A stretch of DNA of 58,403 bases from Ruixingdingia sedimenti (GCF_031432425.1 NZ_JAVKPH010000026.1:1-58403); one strand, 5' to 3'; shown: positions 33,508 to 42,129, numbered from the stretch's first letter. Made by a program: numbers and translations. Notes: generated by a model not told the origin, from the letters alone.

Positions 33508-33573
33508 ACGGATTGACGCGGCGGCAGGGGTGGCCACGAAGAATTCCGGCTGATTCGTGCCGGAGGGGGCCCC

Positions 33574-34860
33574 TCAGCCCGCCAGCCGCCGCCCCCCGGC
33601 CCAGACCGCCCGGATGGCGCGGTCGTCGCCCATCATGATCGTCGGGAACAGCGCCTGCCACAGGTCGCCCGCCCGCGCCGCCGCCTGCGCAATCACGGGG
33701 GTGGAGGCAAGATCGACCACCACCAGATCCGCCTCCATCCCCGGGGCGATATTGCCGATCCGGTCGTCCAGCCGCAGCGCCCGCGCCGCCCCCTGCGTCG
33801 CCAGCCACCACAGCTGCGCGGGGTGCAGCGCATGGCCGCGCAACTGCGCCACCTCATAGGCCGCCGCCATCGTGCGCAGCATGGAAAAGGACGACCCCCC
33901 GCCGATATCCGTCGCCAGCCCCACCCGCTGGCCTTCGGCCACCAGCCCGGCCATGTCGAACAGGCCCGATCCGATGAAGCTGTTCGAGGTCGGGCAATGC
34001 ACCAGCGCCGCCCCCGCCTCGCGCAGCCGGTCGCGCTCGCGCGGTTCCAGATGGATGGCATGGCCGTAGACGGCATTGGGGCCGAGCAGGCCGAAGGACT
34101 CGTAGGTGTCGAGGTAATCGCGCGCCTGCGGATAAAGCCCCCGGACCCAGGCGATTTCATCCATCTGTTCGCTCAGATGCGTCTGCATCAGGCAATCGGG
34201 ATGCGCGGCCCAAAGCGCGCCCAGGGCCTCCAGCTGTTCGGGGCTGGAGGTGGGCGAGAACCGCGGCGTGAACACATAGGACAGCCGGTCCACGCCATGC
34301 CATTTCGCCAGCAGCCGCGCGCTGTCGTCATGGGCGGATTGCGCGGTGTCGCGCAGCCCCTCGGGCGCGTTGCGGTCCATGCAGGTCTTGCCCGCCAGCG
34401 CCCGCAGCCCCCGCGCCTGCGCGGCGGTGAAAAAGGCATCCACGCTTTCGGGATGGATGGTGCAATAGCTGCACACCGTGGTCGTGCCCTGCGCCAGCAT
34501 CAGGTCGAAGAACCGTTCCGCCACCGCCGCCGCATAGGCGGGATCGGCAAAGCGCATCTCTTCGGGGAAGGTGTAGAGGTTCAGCCAGTCGATCAGCCGC
34601 TTGCCCCAGCTGGCGATGATCGCGGTCTGCGGATAGTGCACATGCGCATCCACGAAGCCCGCGGAAATCAGCGCATCGCCGTAATCCGTCACCCGCGCCC
34701 TCGGATGCGCCGCCCGCAGTGCGGCCGGATCGCCCACCGCCGCGATGCGCCCGCCCGCGACCAGCACCGCGCCCCGCGCGTCATGGCGCGCCGCGCCGGG
34801 GCCTTCGACCATGGGATCGCCCGCGAACCGCAGCACCTGCCCGACCAGTAGTTCCGCCAT
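33574..34860 (-). CDS. guaD: Guanine deaminase
   Basis: A 428-residue amidohydrolase converting guanine to xanthine in purine catabolism. It has the metal-binding DAHVHYPQ (His73, His75), CLMQTHLSEQ, NAVYGHAIHL and TDIGGGSSFSM motifs in order. AGFVDAHVHYPQT and WLNLYTFPEE are diagnostic of guanine deaminase among related amidohydrolases. Length is typical. It stands alone on this strand, divergent from mgtE. Confidence 0.93.
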   Translation of the reverse strand: MAELLVGQVLRFAGDPMVEGPGAARHDARGAVLVAGGRIAAVGDPAALRAAHPRARVTDYGDALISAGFVDAHVHYPQTAIIASWGKRLIDWLNLYTFPEEMRFADPAYAAAVAERFFDLMLAQGTTTVCSYCTIHPESVDAFFTAAQARGLRALAGKTCMDRNAPEGLRDTAQSAHDDSARLLAKWHGVDRLSYVFTPRFSPTSSPEQLEALGALWAAHPDCLMQTHLSEQMDEIAWVRGLYPQARDYLDTYESFGLLGPNAVYGHAIHLEPRERDRLREAGAALVHCPTSNSFIGSGLFDMAGLVAEGQRVGLATDIGGGSSFSMLRTMAAAYEVAQLRGHALHPAQLWWLATQGAARALRLDDRIGNIAPGMEADLVVVDLASTPVIAQAAARAGDLWQALFPTIMMGDDRAIRAVWAGGRRLAG

Positions 34861-34994
34861 CCCGTCCCCCTTTGCGCGGACCCCAGCCTAACCGGCTTTG
34901 GCTGTCGCGTAAATTTGCCGTCGGCGCCCTATACGGCCTGTATCCCGGGCCCGGCTTTGGCTATGGTCCGCCCGGAACCGCAGCGGAGGGCGCG

Positions 34995-36371
34995 ATGGCA
35001 GACGATCACATGCAGCAGACCTCCGCCGGCGACGCGCTCGACCGTGCGCGGATCGGGGCGGTGCGCGACGCGCTCGCCGACCGCGACGCGGCGCGCGTGC
35101 ACGATCTGCTCGACCCGCTGCACCCGGCCGACATCGCCGACCTTCTGGAACAGATCGGCCCGCACGAACGGCGCGCGCTGCTGAGCCTCTGGGGGCGCGA
35201 GATCGACGGCGAGATCCTGTCGGAACTCGACGAATCCATCCGCGAGGAGGTGATCGAGGCGCTGGCCCCCGACGTGCTGGCCGAGGCGGTGCGCGAACTC
35301 GATTCGGACGATGTGGTCGACATCCTCGAAGATCTCGAGGAACCCGCGCAGGAACGCATCCTCGAGGCGCTGGACGCCGAGGACCGCGTGGCGGTCGAAC
35401 AGTCGCTCGCCTACCCGGAATACACCGCCGGCCGCCTGATGCAGCGCGAGGTCGTCACCGCCCCCGAACACTGGACGGTGGGCGAGGCGATCGACTTCCT
35501 GCGCGCCGAGGACTGGCTGCCCGACCAGTTCTATCACGTGATCCTCGCCGATCCGCGCATGCGCCCGGTGGGCTATGTCACCCTGGGCCGGATCCTGTCG
35601 GCCAAGCGCGACACGCGCCTGCGCGAGATCATGGAGGACAGTTTCCGCACCGTGGAGGTGACGGCGGCAGAGGGCGACGTCGCCTATACCTTCAACCAGT
35701 ACCACCTGATCTCGCTGCCGGTGGTGGATGGCGGCGGGCGGCTGGTGGGGGTGATCACCATCGACGACGCGATGAACGTGCTGGACGAGGAACACGAGGA
35801 AGACATCCTCCGCCTCGCCGGGGTGGGGGATGAAAGCAGCATCTCGGACGGCGCGCTGGCGACGGCGGGCCAGCGGCTGCCCTGGCTGGTGGTGAACCTC
35901 TTCACCGCCTCGCTGTCGGCGGTGGTGATCTCGCTGTTCGAGGGCACGATCGCGGCGCTGGTGGCGCTGGCGGCGCTGATGCCCATCGTGGCCTCGACCG
36001 GCGGCATCGCGGGCACGCAGTCGCTGGCGGTGGCGGTGCGGGGGCTCGCGACGCGCAGCCTGACGGCGGCCAACGCGCCGCGGGTGATCCGCCGCGAACT
36101 GGGGGCGGGGCTGCTGAACGGGCTGGGGCTGGCGGTGATCCTGGGGCTGGCCGGGGCGCTGATCTTTTCCGACCCCAAGCTGGGGGCGGTGCTGGGCATG
36201 GCGATGATCTGCAACCAGGTCGTGGCGGCATTGGGCGGGGTGCTGGTGCCGCTGACGATGAACCGGCTGAAGCTCGACCCGGCGCTGGCCTCGGGCACCT
36301 TCGTGACCACGCTGACCGATGTGATGGGCTTCTTCGCCTTCCTCGGGCTGGCGACGCTGATCCTGCTGTGA
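34995..36371 (+). CDS. mgtE: MgtE-type magnesium transporter
   Basis: A 458-residue protein with the MgtE layout. It has an acidic N-terminal superhelix (about 15-130, LHPADIADLLEQ), two CBS domains (~135-260: YTAGRLMQREVVTAPEHWTV, HLISLPVVDGGGRLVGVITIDD), a connecting helix and five C-terminal membrane spans. The spans include the pore motifs MPIVASTGGIAGTQSLAVAVRG and FVTTLTDVMGFFAFLGLA. Intracellular Mg2+ bound at the N and CBS domains gates these channels. ATG 34995 has GGAGGG 4 bases upstream. Its stop overlaps the next gene's GTG. Confidence 0.95.
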   Translation: MADDHMQQTSAGDALDRARIGAVRDALADRDAARVHDLLDPLHPADIADLLEQIGPHERRALLSLWGREIDGEILSELDESIREEVIEALAPDVLAEAVRELDSDDVVDILEDLEEPAQERILEALDAEDRVAVEQSLAYPEYTAGRLMQREVVTAPEHWTVGEAIDFLRAEDWLPDQFYHVILADPRMRPVGYVTLGRILSAKRDTRLREIMEDSFRTVEVTAAEGDVAYTFNQYHLISLPVVDGGGRLVGVITIDDAMNVLDEEHEEDILRLAGVGDESSISDGALATAGQRLPWLVVNLFTASLSAVVISLFEGTIAALVALAALMPIVASTGGIAGTQSLAVAVRGLATRSLTAANAPRVIRRELGAGLLNGLGLAVILGLAGALIFSDPKLGAVLGMAMICNQVVAALGGVLVPLTMNRLKLDPALASGTFVTTLTDVMGFFAFLGLATLILL

Positions 36372-36958
36372 GCCTGGCAGAGGCGAAGGCGGCGGCGCGG
36401 CGGGTCGCGCAGGCGGCGCGGGCGGCGGCCCATGCCGCGGGTCAGGCGGGGGGTCAGGCGGGCGGGCAGGGGGCCGGGCAGGGGGCGGCGGCGGACCATC
36501 TGGCCGCGGTGCTCGCCCCGCATGCGGGCCGGGTGCTGGCGGGCTATATGCCGATGCGGACGGAAATCGACCCGGTGCCGGCGCTGGCGCGCCATAGGGG
36601 GCCCCTGTGCCTGCCGGTGGTGACGGCGCCCGCCGCGCCGCTGGCGTTCCGCGCCTGGCGCCCGGGCGCGCCCTTGGTCCCCGGCGCTTTCGGCACGCTG
36701 GTGCCCGCCGCGGGCGACTGGCTGGTGCCCGGGGTGCTGGTGGTGCCGCTGCTGGCCTTCGACCGGCGCGGCTATCGCCTGGGCTATGGCGGCGGCTTCT
36801 ACGACCGCACCTTGCAGGCCCTGCGCGCGGGGGGCGCGGTCCGGGCCATCGGCTTTGCCTTCGCCGCGCAGGAACTGCCCGAGGTGCCCACCGACGCGAC
36901 CGACCAGCCGCTCGACCTGATCGTGACGGAACGGGGCGCGCTGGTCCCGCAGCCCTGA
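36368..36958 (+). CDS. 5-formyltetrahydrofolate cyclo-ligase
   Basis: A 196-residue enzyme that rescues 5-formyl-THF to methenyl-THF using ATP. Diagnostic motifs are LAGYMPMRTEIDP, VPLLAFDRRGYRLGYGGGFYDR (nucleotide and folate site) and the C-terminal LDLIVTERG. The start is a GTG overlapping the mgtE stop (GTGA), giving coupling. Residues ~24-41 are a Gly/Gln/Ala low-complexity insert (GQAGGQAGGQGAGQGAA) in the first helix region, not expected in the family and probably a slippage expansion. Confidence 0.9.
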   Translation: MSLAEAKAAARRVAQAARAAAHAAGQAGGQAGGQGAGQGAAADHLAAVLAPHAGRVLAGYMPMRTEIDPVPALARHRGPLCLPVVTAPAAPLAFRAWRPGAPLVPGAFGTLVPAAGDWLVPGVLVVPLLAFDRRGYRLGYGGGFYDRTLQALRAGGAVRAIGFAFAAQELPEVPTDATDQPLDLIVTERGALVPQP

Positions 36959-36984
36959 CCGCCGCGCCCCTGTTTTCTGCCGCG

Positions 36985-37005
36985 CCGGGGGCTTCGCGCC
37001 CCCGG
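36985..37005 (+). terminator. GC-rich hairpin after the mgtE pair
   Basis: CCGGGGGC / GCCCCCGG with a TTCGC loop, 27 bases beyond the cyclo-ligase stop. It lacks a T-run. It also adjoins the long palindrome at 37012-37091 and may be part of the same intergenic element. Confidence 0.45.
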
Positions 37006-37011
37006 ACCCCC

Positions 37012-37091
37012 GCGGGATATTTATGGACAGAAAATGGATACGGTCGCACTCCAGCCCGCCCAGTTCATTTTCTGTCCCCAAATATCCCCGC
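37012..37091. repeat. Long imperfect intergenic palindrome
   Basis: The left arm 37012-37036 (GCGGGATATTTATGGACAG plus AAAATG) pairs with the right arm 37066-37091 (CATTTTCTGTCC, CCAAATATCCCCGC). The ~25-bp arms have only two or three mismatches or gaps, and the loop is 29 bases. This is far longer than an ordinary terminator. It resembles the kind of REP-like element scattered between genes in related genomes. Confidence 0.75.
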
Positions 37092-37166
37092 CGGAGGCCA
37101 CCGCCCTTTCCACCCGCACTGCAGCGGGGCCTTGCGCCCGTCCGTCCCCCGATGCAGGAACGGCGC

Positions 37167-37817
37167 ATGACCGGCCATGCCTTTCCCTTCCACGGCGAGA
37201 TCCTGACCGCCCGCGCCTCGGGCGCGCTCTGGTGGGCGGCGGCGGGGGTGCTGGTGGTCGCCGACCTGCATTTCGGCAAGGCCCTGCGCCCGGCCCGCCG
37301 GGGCGGGGCGCTGTTGCCGCCCTATGACATGGCCGAGACGCTGGCCCGGCTGGACGCCGAACTGGACGCCACCGGCGCGCGCCGGGTCATCGCGCTTGGC
37401 GACAGTTTCGACGCCCCGGGGGCGGAGGCGGAACTGGCGGAACCCGACCGGCTCTGGCTGGCGCGGCTGATGGCGGGGCGGGACTGGATCTGGATCGCGG
37501 GCAACCACGACCCCGGCCCGGCGGATGTGGGGGGCAGCCTGCATGGCGCCTATCGCCTCGGCCCGCTGATCTTTCGCCATATCGCCGAACCGGGCGCGGT
37601 GGCAGAGGTTTCGGGCCACTATCACCCCAAGGCGCGGCTGGCGGCGGGGGCGGCGCCCTGTTTCCTGATCGACGCCGCCCGGGTGATCCTGCCCGCCTTC
37701 GGGCGCTATACCGGCGGGCTCGACTGCCGCGCGGATGTGCTGGCGGGGCTGATGGGGCCGGGGGCACTGGCGGTGCTGACGGGGCGGCGGGCGCGGCTGG
37801 TGCCGATGCCGCGCTAA
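37167..37817 (+). CDS. pdeM: PdeM-like metallophosphoesterase (ligase-associated DNA damage response)
   Basis: A 216-residue calcineurin-like phosphoesterase. Metal-binding motifs in order: VVADLHFGK, ALGDSFDAPG, AGNHDPG and SGHYHPK. The arrangement and length match the endonuclease PdeM found with an Lhr-type helicase, an exonuclease and an ATP-dependent ligase in a repair cluster. The start at 37167 has AGGAA 6 bases upstream; an ATG 15 bases earlier is less well placed. The partner helicase lies ~6 kb away on the other strand instead of next door. Confidence 0.82.
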   Translation: MTGHAFPFHGEILTARASGALWWAAAGVLVVADLHFGKALRPARRGGALLPPYDMAETLARLDAELDATGARRVIALGDSFDAPGAEAELAEPDRLWLARLMAGRDWIWIAGNHDPGPADVGGSLHGAYRLGPLIFRHIAEPGAVAEVSGHYHPKARLAAGAAPCFLIDAARVILPAFGRYTGGLDCRADVLAGLMGPGALAVLTGRRARLVPMPR

Positions 37818-37886
37818 GCGCGCGTTGACCGTCCTGCCCTAGGCCGGAGCGCGCGTATCCCCTAGATTGGGGCAAAGAGGAACCGG

Positions 37887-39008
37887 ATGATCCGCCGCCG
37901 CCTGTACATCCTGCTTCGGCTGGCGCTGCTGGCCGTCACCGCCGGGGCGCTGGTTGCGGCGCTGCGGACGGCGCCTTTTGTCGCGCCCTTCACCGAACGG
38001 ACGGTGGCGGCCACGCAGATTGCGCTGGAACGGGCGATGGCGCGGGTGGTGACGGCGGAATGGCTTCTGCCCCGGCTCGACGGGGCGCTGGCGGCGGAGG
38101 ATCTGGCGCGGGCCGATATGCTGGCGGGCCTTGCCGCCGACCACGCCATTCCCCTGCCGACCGACCGCATCGCGGCGCTGGAGGCGCTGCGCGCGGCGGA
38201 ATCGGGCTGGCTCAACGGGGCGTTGGATTGCGGCCTGTGCGCGCTCGACCTGACCGAATGCCGGTCGGTCGGGCAGCTTGCCGCCTGCGGCCTGCCGCTG
38301 GAACTGACCCCGGTGGGCGATGCCAATGCCCTGCGGCGGGCCGCCGTCGCGGCGGCGGCGGGGGAGGATGTCGACCGGCTGGAGGTCGGGCTGGCGCTGG
38401 TGGGCCTTGGCGCCAGTGCGCTGGTGCTGATGACCGGCGGCGGCTCGGCGGTGGTCAAGGTCGGGGCCTCGGGCCTGCGGGTGGCGCGGCGGATGGGCAC
38501 GCTGACGCCCGCCTTTGCCCGGGTGCTGGCCGATGCCGCCGACCTGCCGGTGGCCTGGGGGCGGCTGCCGGCCTATGCCGCGGGCAACGCGCCGCTGGCG
38601 GCGGTGACGGATACCGCGCGGCTGGCCCGGCTCGGCGCGATCGCGGGCGACATCGGCGTGATCCGCCGCAACACCTCCACCGCCGATACGGTCCTGCTGC
38701 TGCGCCATGTGGACAGCGCCGAGGACGCCGCGCGCCTTGCCCGGCTGTCCGACGCCGCAGGCCCCGCCACGCCCCGGGTGATGGAGGTCTTGGGCAAATC
38801 CCGCGCCTTCCGCGCCCTGCTGCGGCTGACGGATGCGGCGCTGGCGGCGCTGGCGCTGGTCTGGGCGCTGGCGGTGCAACTGGGCACGATGATCGCCGGC
38901 TGGATGGGCCGCGCCGCCCTGCGCGCGCTGCGCCCCCCGCGCCCGCCCCGCCGCGTACCACCGCCGGTTGCCAAGCCGCCCCCCCTGCGCCATGATCCCC
39001 GCGCCTGA
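37887..39008 (+). CDS. Membrane protein of unknown function
   Basis: A 373-residue Ala/Leu-rich protein not matched to a known family. It has an N-terminal span (ILLRLALLAVTAGALVAALR), a central hydrophobic stretch (VGLALVGLGASALVLMTGGG) and a C-terminal span (ALAALALVWALAVQLGTMIAG) followed by a basic, Pro-rich tail. A short cysteine group (CGLCALDLTEC) may form periplasmic disulfides. AGAGGA precedes the ATG. It is 9 bases upstream of a universal stress gene, so probably cotranscribed. Confidence 0.75.
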   Translation: MIRRRLYILLRLALLAVTAGALVAALRTAPFVAPFTERTVAATQIALERAMARVVTAEWLLPRLDGALAAEDLARADMLAGLAADHAIPLPTDRIAALEALRAAESGWLNGALDCGLCALDLTECRSVGQLAACGLPLELTPVGDANALRRAAVAAAAGEDVDRLEVGLALVGLGASALVLMTGGGSAVVKVGASGLRVARRMGTLTPAFARVLADAADLPVAWGRLPAYAAGNAPLAAVTDTARLARLGAIAGDIGVIRRNTSTADTVLLLRHVDSAEDAARLARLSDAAGPATPRVMEVLGKSRAFRALLRLTDAALAALALVWALAVQLGTMIAGWMGRAALRALRPPRPPRRVPPPVAKPPPLRHDPRA

Positions 39009-39017
39009 GGAGGGATC

Positions 39018-39473
39018 ATGCGCAAGTTCCTGGTCGTGCTCGACGACAGCCGCGAATGCCTGAACGCGATGCGCTTTGCCGCGCTGCGCGCCGCGCGCAC
39101 GGGGGGCGGCGTCATCATCCTGTCGATCATCCCGCCCGAGGAATTCCGCCACTGGCTCGGCGTCGCCGAACTCATGCGGGCCGAGGCGCGCGAGCGGATC
39201 GAGGCGCATTTCGAGGTATTCGCGAAATGGATGCGCGACCGGCAGGGGGTGAACCCCGAACTGGTGATCCGCGAGGGCGACCCGGTGAACGAGATCCTCG
39301 ACCTCATCCGCGACAACCCGGAAATCGGGGTGCTGGTTCTGGGCGCGGGTACCGACAAGGCGGGGCCCGGGCCGCTCGTCACCGCGCTCAGCCGCAATTC
39401 GGGCAGCCTGCCGGTGCCGATCACCATCGTGCCGGGCGACCTGTCCAAGGAACGGCTGGAGGCGATCACCTGA
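39018..39473 (+). CDS. Universal stress protein, UspA family
   Basis: A 151-residue single Usp domain: FLVVLDDSRECLNAMRFAAL at the N-terminus, VIREGDPVNEILDLIRDN and the late strand-loop LVLGAGTDKAGPGP. The ATP-binding G-x2-G-x9-G(S/T) pattern near the end is partly kept. GAGGAGGG lies just before the ATG. It is a soluble stress-linked nucleotide-binding protein of unspecified partner. Confidence 0.88.
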   Translation: MRKFLVVLDDSRECLNAMRFAALRAARTGGGVIILSIIPPEEFRHWLGVAELMRAEARERIEAHFEVFAKWMRDRQGVNPELVIREGDPVNEILDLIRDNPEIGVLVLGAGTDKAGPGPLVTALSRNSGSLPVPITIVPGDLSKERLEAIT

Positions 39474-39504
39474 ACGTGCCCGCCGGCCCACCCGCCTGCG
39501 ACAA

Positions 39505-39521
39505 TTTAGAAGTGTTCCAAA
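39505..39521 (+). promoter_or_regulatory. Irr-type iron-control box (ICE-like)
   Basis: TTTAGAA-GTG-TTCCAAA, a 7-3-7 inverted repeat with one mismatch between arms. It is close to the alphaproteobacterial Irr/ICE consensus as I recall it (TTTAGAA-N3-TTCTAAA). It abuts the -35 of the nfu promoter, an ideal operator position for iron-responsive control of an iron-sulfur cluster carrier. Confidence 0.6.
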
Positions 39522-39522
39522 C

Positions 39523-39551
39523 TTGACTTGCCGACCCCGGGGGCGCATATC
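39523..39551 (+). promoter_or_regulatory. Sigma-70 promoter of the nfu operon
   Basis: TTGACT (39523-39528), a 17-base spacer, then CATATC (39546-39551). The -35 matches 5 of 6 bases. The gene's ATG is 26 bases after the -10. Confidence 0.65.
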
Positions 39552-39576
39552 CCTTGGCAGCAGTCGGAGTCCCCAC

Positions 39577-40140
39577 ATGTTCATCCAGACCGAATCCACC
39601 CCGAACCCCGCCACGCTCAAGTTCCTGCCCGGCCAGACCGTGCTGGACATGGGCACAGCCGATTTTCCCTCGGCCGAGGCGGCGCAGAAATCGCCGCTCG
39701 CGCGGCGCATCTTTGCCGTCAGCGGCGTGGCCGGCGTCTTTTTCGGCACCGATTTCGTGACCGTGACCAAGGCGGCGGACGTGCCGTGGGAACATGTCAA
39801 GCCCGCGATCCTGGGCGCGATCATGGAACATTACCAGTCCGGCGCCCCGGTGATCGAGGGCGATGGCGCGCAGCCATCGGGCCATGCCGCGCATGACGGG
39901 CCGGATGCCGATATCGTGGCCCAGATCAAGGAACTGCTGGATACCCGCGTGCGCCCGGCGGTGGCGCAGGACGGCGGCGACATCACCTTCCACGGCTTCG
40001 ACCGTGGGGTGGTCTATCTGCACATGCAGGGCGCCTGCGCCGGTTGCCCCTCGTCCACGCTGACGCTGAAGATGGGGATCGAGAACCTGTTGCGCCACTA
40101 TATCCCCGAGGTGCTGGAGGTCCGGCCCGTCGCGGCCTGA
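39577..40140 (+). CDS. Nfu-type iron-sulfur cluster carrier (NifU family)
   Basis: A 187-residue protein with both Nfu domains. The N-terminal domain runs about 1-88 (MFIQTESTPNPATLKFLPG ... VSGVAGVFFGTDFVTVTK). The C-terminal NifU domain (~112-180) has the cluster-binding CAGC (Cys154, Cys157) in HMQGACAGCPSS and the QDGGDITF strand. It delivers Fe-S clusters to target enzymes in the cytoplasm. An Irr-like box and a clear promoter sit upstream. It is followed 17 bases later by tsaB, and the set nfu-tsaB-rimI-PNP looks like one transcript. Confidence 0.93.
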   Translation: MFIQTESTPNPATLKFLPGQTVLDMGTADFPSAEAAQKSPLARRIFAVSGVAGVFFGTDFVTVTKAADVPWEHVKPAILGAIMEHYQSGAPVIEGDGAQPSGHAAHDGPDADIVAQIKELLDTRVRPAVAQDGGDITFHGFDRGVVYLHMQGACAGCPSSTLTLKMGIENLLRHYIPEVLEVRPVAA

Positions 40141-40157
40141 CCCTTACCGCAACCGGC

Positions 40158-40850
40158 ATGGCGACCTTTCTCAGGCCGATCCTGGCGTTCGACACCTCGG
40201 CCGCGCATTGCGCGGCCGCTTTGGTTGTCGATGGCGGCACCGTGCCGCGCGTCGCCCGGTTCGAGCCGATGCAGAAGGGTCAGGCCGAACGGCTGATGCC
40301 GCTGCTGGAAGAGATGCTGGACGAGGCCGGTTTGGCGTGGCCCGATCTGGGCGGCATCGCCGTCGGCACGGGGCCGGGGAATTTCACCGGCGTGCGCATC
40401 GCGGTGGCGGCGGCGCGGGGTCTGGCCCTTGGCCTGGGCATCCCGGCCACCGGCCTGTCGGCCTTCGCGCTGATGCGCGACCCGGATGGCCCCGCCGCCC
40501 ATGCCGCCGAATGGGTCAGCCTGCCCGCCCCGCGCGACCAGGCCTATCTGCAGGCCTTCCGCTATGGCGTGCCGCAGGCCGCGCCCCGGGTGGTGGACCC
40601 CGCGGCGCTGCCCGACGACCTGACCCCGCCCCCGAACCTGCGCGTCATCGGCCATCGCGCGGCAGAGATCGCGCGCCCCTGCGGCGCCGGGGCGGTGGAG
40701 GCGGCGCTGGACCGGCTTCCCGAACGGCTTGCCCGCCTTGCATCGTGGCGGTTCGAAACCGGCGCCCTCGGCCCCCGGCCCGCGCCGCTTTACGTCCGCC
40801 CGGCCGATGCCGCCCCGCCCGCCGATCCGCCGCCGGTGATCCTGCCATGA
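40158..40850 (+). CDS. tsaB: tRNA t6A modification protein TsaB
   Basis: A 230-residue protein of the Kae1/TsaD-like ASKHA fold that partners TsaD in making threonylcarbamoyladenosine on tRNA. It has ILAFDTSAAHCAAAL (phosphate-1 loop), GTGPGNFTGVRIAVAAARGLALGL (family hallmark region) and a degenerate second half, as expected for TsaB rather than TsaD. The start at 40158 is the ATG after the nfu stop. Its stop overlaps rimI by 4 bases, and tsaB-rimI pairing is common in bacteria. Confidence 0.9.
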   Translation: MATFLRPILAFDTSAAHCAAALVVDGGTVPRVARFEPMQKGQAERLMPLLEEMLDEAGLAWPDLGGIAVGTGPGNFTGVRIAVAAARGLALGLGIPATGLSAFALMRDPDGPAAHAAEWVSLPAPRDQAYLQAFRYGVPQAAPRVVDPAALPDDLTPPPNLRVIGHRAAEIARPCGAGAVEAALDRLPERLARLASWRFETGALGPRPAPLYVRPADAAPPADPPPVILP

Positions 40851-41266
40851 CGCCGGGCGATCTGGCCGCGATCCACGGCGCCGCCTTCACCACCCCCCCG
40901 CCATGGTCGGCAGAGGCTTTCGCGGGCCTTCTGGCATCGCCCGGCAGTTTCGTGATCGCGGAACCGCAGGGCTTCGCCCTTGGCCGCGTGGTGCTGGACG
41001 AGGCCGAACTGCTGACCATCGCCGTCACCCCCGAGGCCCGCCGGCAAGGCATCGGCGCACGGCTGCTGGCAGGCTTCACCGCCGGGGCCGCCGCCCGGGG
41101 TGCGGCGCGGGCGTTTCTGGAGGTCGCGGCCTCGAACACCGCCGCCATCGCGCTTTACTCCGGCGCGGGCTGGCGGGTGACGGGGCGGCGGCGGGGCTAC
41201 TATCACGGCCCGGACGGGGCGGAGGACGCCGTGCTGATGGCGCGCGACATCGGGGGGGCGGCATGA
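40847..41266 (+). CDS. rimI: Ribosomal-protein-alanine N-acetyltransferase (RimI-like GNAT)
   Basis: A 139-residue GNAT acetyltransferase. It has the acetyl-CoA loop VTPEARRQGIGARLL, then EVAASNTAAIALYSGAGW (motif B with catalytic Tyr) and GRRRGYYHGPDGAEDAVLM, a C-terminal pattern seen in RimI. Adjacency to tsaB supports the RimI name. The start and stop overlap both neighbours as ATGA. Confidence 0.82.
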   Translation: MTPGDLAAIHGAAFTTPPPWSAEAFAGLLASPGSFVIAEPQGFALGRVVLDEAELLTIAVTPEARRQGIGARLLAGFTAGAAARGAARAFLEVAASNTAAIALYSGAGWRVTGRRRGYYHGPDGAEDAVLMARDIGGAA

Positions 41267-42069
41267 CGACGGAAGATCTGGCGGCGCTGGTACGCGCCCG
41301 GGCGGGGGATGCGCCGGTGCGGCTGGGGCTGGTGCTGGGATCCGGCCTCGGCCATCTGGCGGGGATGGTCGAGGGCGTGGCGATCCCCTATGCCGACCTG
41401 CCCGGCCTGCCGCAGGCGGGGGTTTCCGGCCACGATCCGCAACTGGTGGTGGGGATGCTGGAGGGCCAGCGCGTCGCCGTCTTCGGCGGGCGGGCGCATT
41501 ACTACGAACAGGGCGATGCGGCGGCGATGCGCCCGGCGCTGGAACTGCTGCGCGCGCTCGGCGCGGACAGCGTGATCCTGACCAATGCCGCCGGCAGCCT
41601 GCGCGCCGACCTGCCGCCCGGCGGCATCATGCTGCTGGCCGACCACATCAACTTTTCGGGCCGCAACCCGCTGATCGGCGAGGCGGGGGATGCCCGCTTC
41701 GTCCCCATGACCGGTGCCTACGACCCCGCCCTGCGCGCCGCCCTGCGTGCCGCCGCCGCCGCCACGGGCGAGGCGCTGCCCGAAGGCGTCTATGCCTGGT
41801 TTTCCGGCCCCTCGTTCGAAACCCCGGCCGAAATCCGCGCCGCGCGCATCCTCGGCGCCGATGCGGTCGGCATGTCGACGGTGCCCGAGGTGATCCTCGC
41901 CCGGTTCCTCGGCCTGCGGGTGGCGGCGCTGTCGGCCATCACCAACATGGGCGCGGGCCTGTCGGACGAGGCGATCAGCCACCACCACACCAAGGCCATG
42001 GCCCCCCTTGGCGCGGCCCGGCTGGAACGGGTCCTGCGCGCCTTCCTGCGGGCCCTGCCGCCTGTTTGA
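41263..42069 (+). CDS. Purine nucleoside phosphorylase
   Basis: A 268-residue trimeric-type PNP that splits (deoxy)inosine and guanosine with phosphate. It has LGLVLGSGLGHLA (phosphate loop), FGGRAHYYEQGD, ILTNAAGSL, FSGPSFETPAEIR and VGMSTVPEVILAR, then ITNMGAG near the purine site. Its ATG overlaps the rimI stop. It is linked functionally to the guanine deaminase 7 kb away only by pathway, not by operon. Confidence 0.92.
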   Translation: MTTEDLAALVRARAGDAPVRLGLVLGSGLGHLAGMVEGVAIPYADLPGLPQAGVSGHDPQLVVGMLEGQRVAVFGGRAHYYEQGDAAAMRPALELLRALGADSVILTNAAGSLRADLPPGGIMLLADHINFSGRNPLIGEAGDARFVPMTGAYDPALRAALRAAAAATGEALPEGVYAWFSGPSFETPAEIRAARILGADAVGMSTVPEVILARFLGLRVAALSAITNMGAGLSDEAISHHHTKAMAPLGAARLERVLRAFLRALPPV

Positions 42070-42129
42070 CAACGCCGCGCGGGCGGGCGACTGTGAAGGC
42101 CCGCGCAACCTTTTCCCGCCCCGGTGCCG

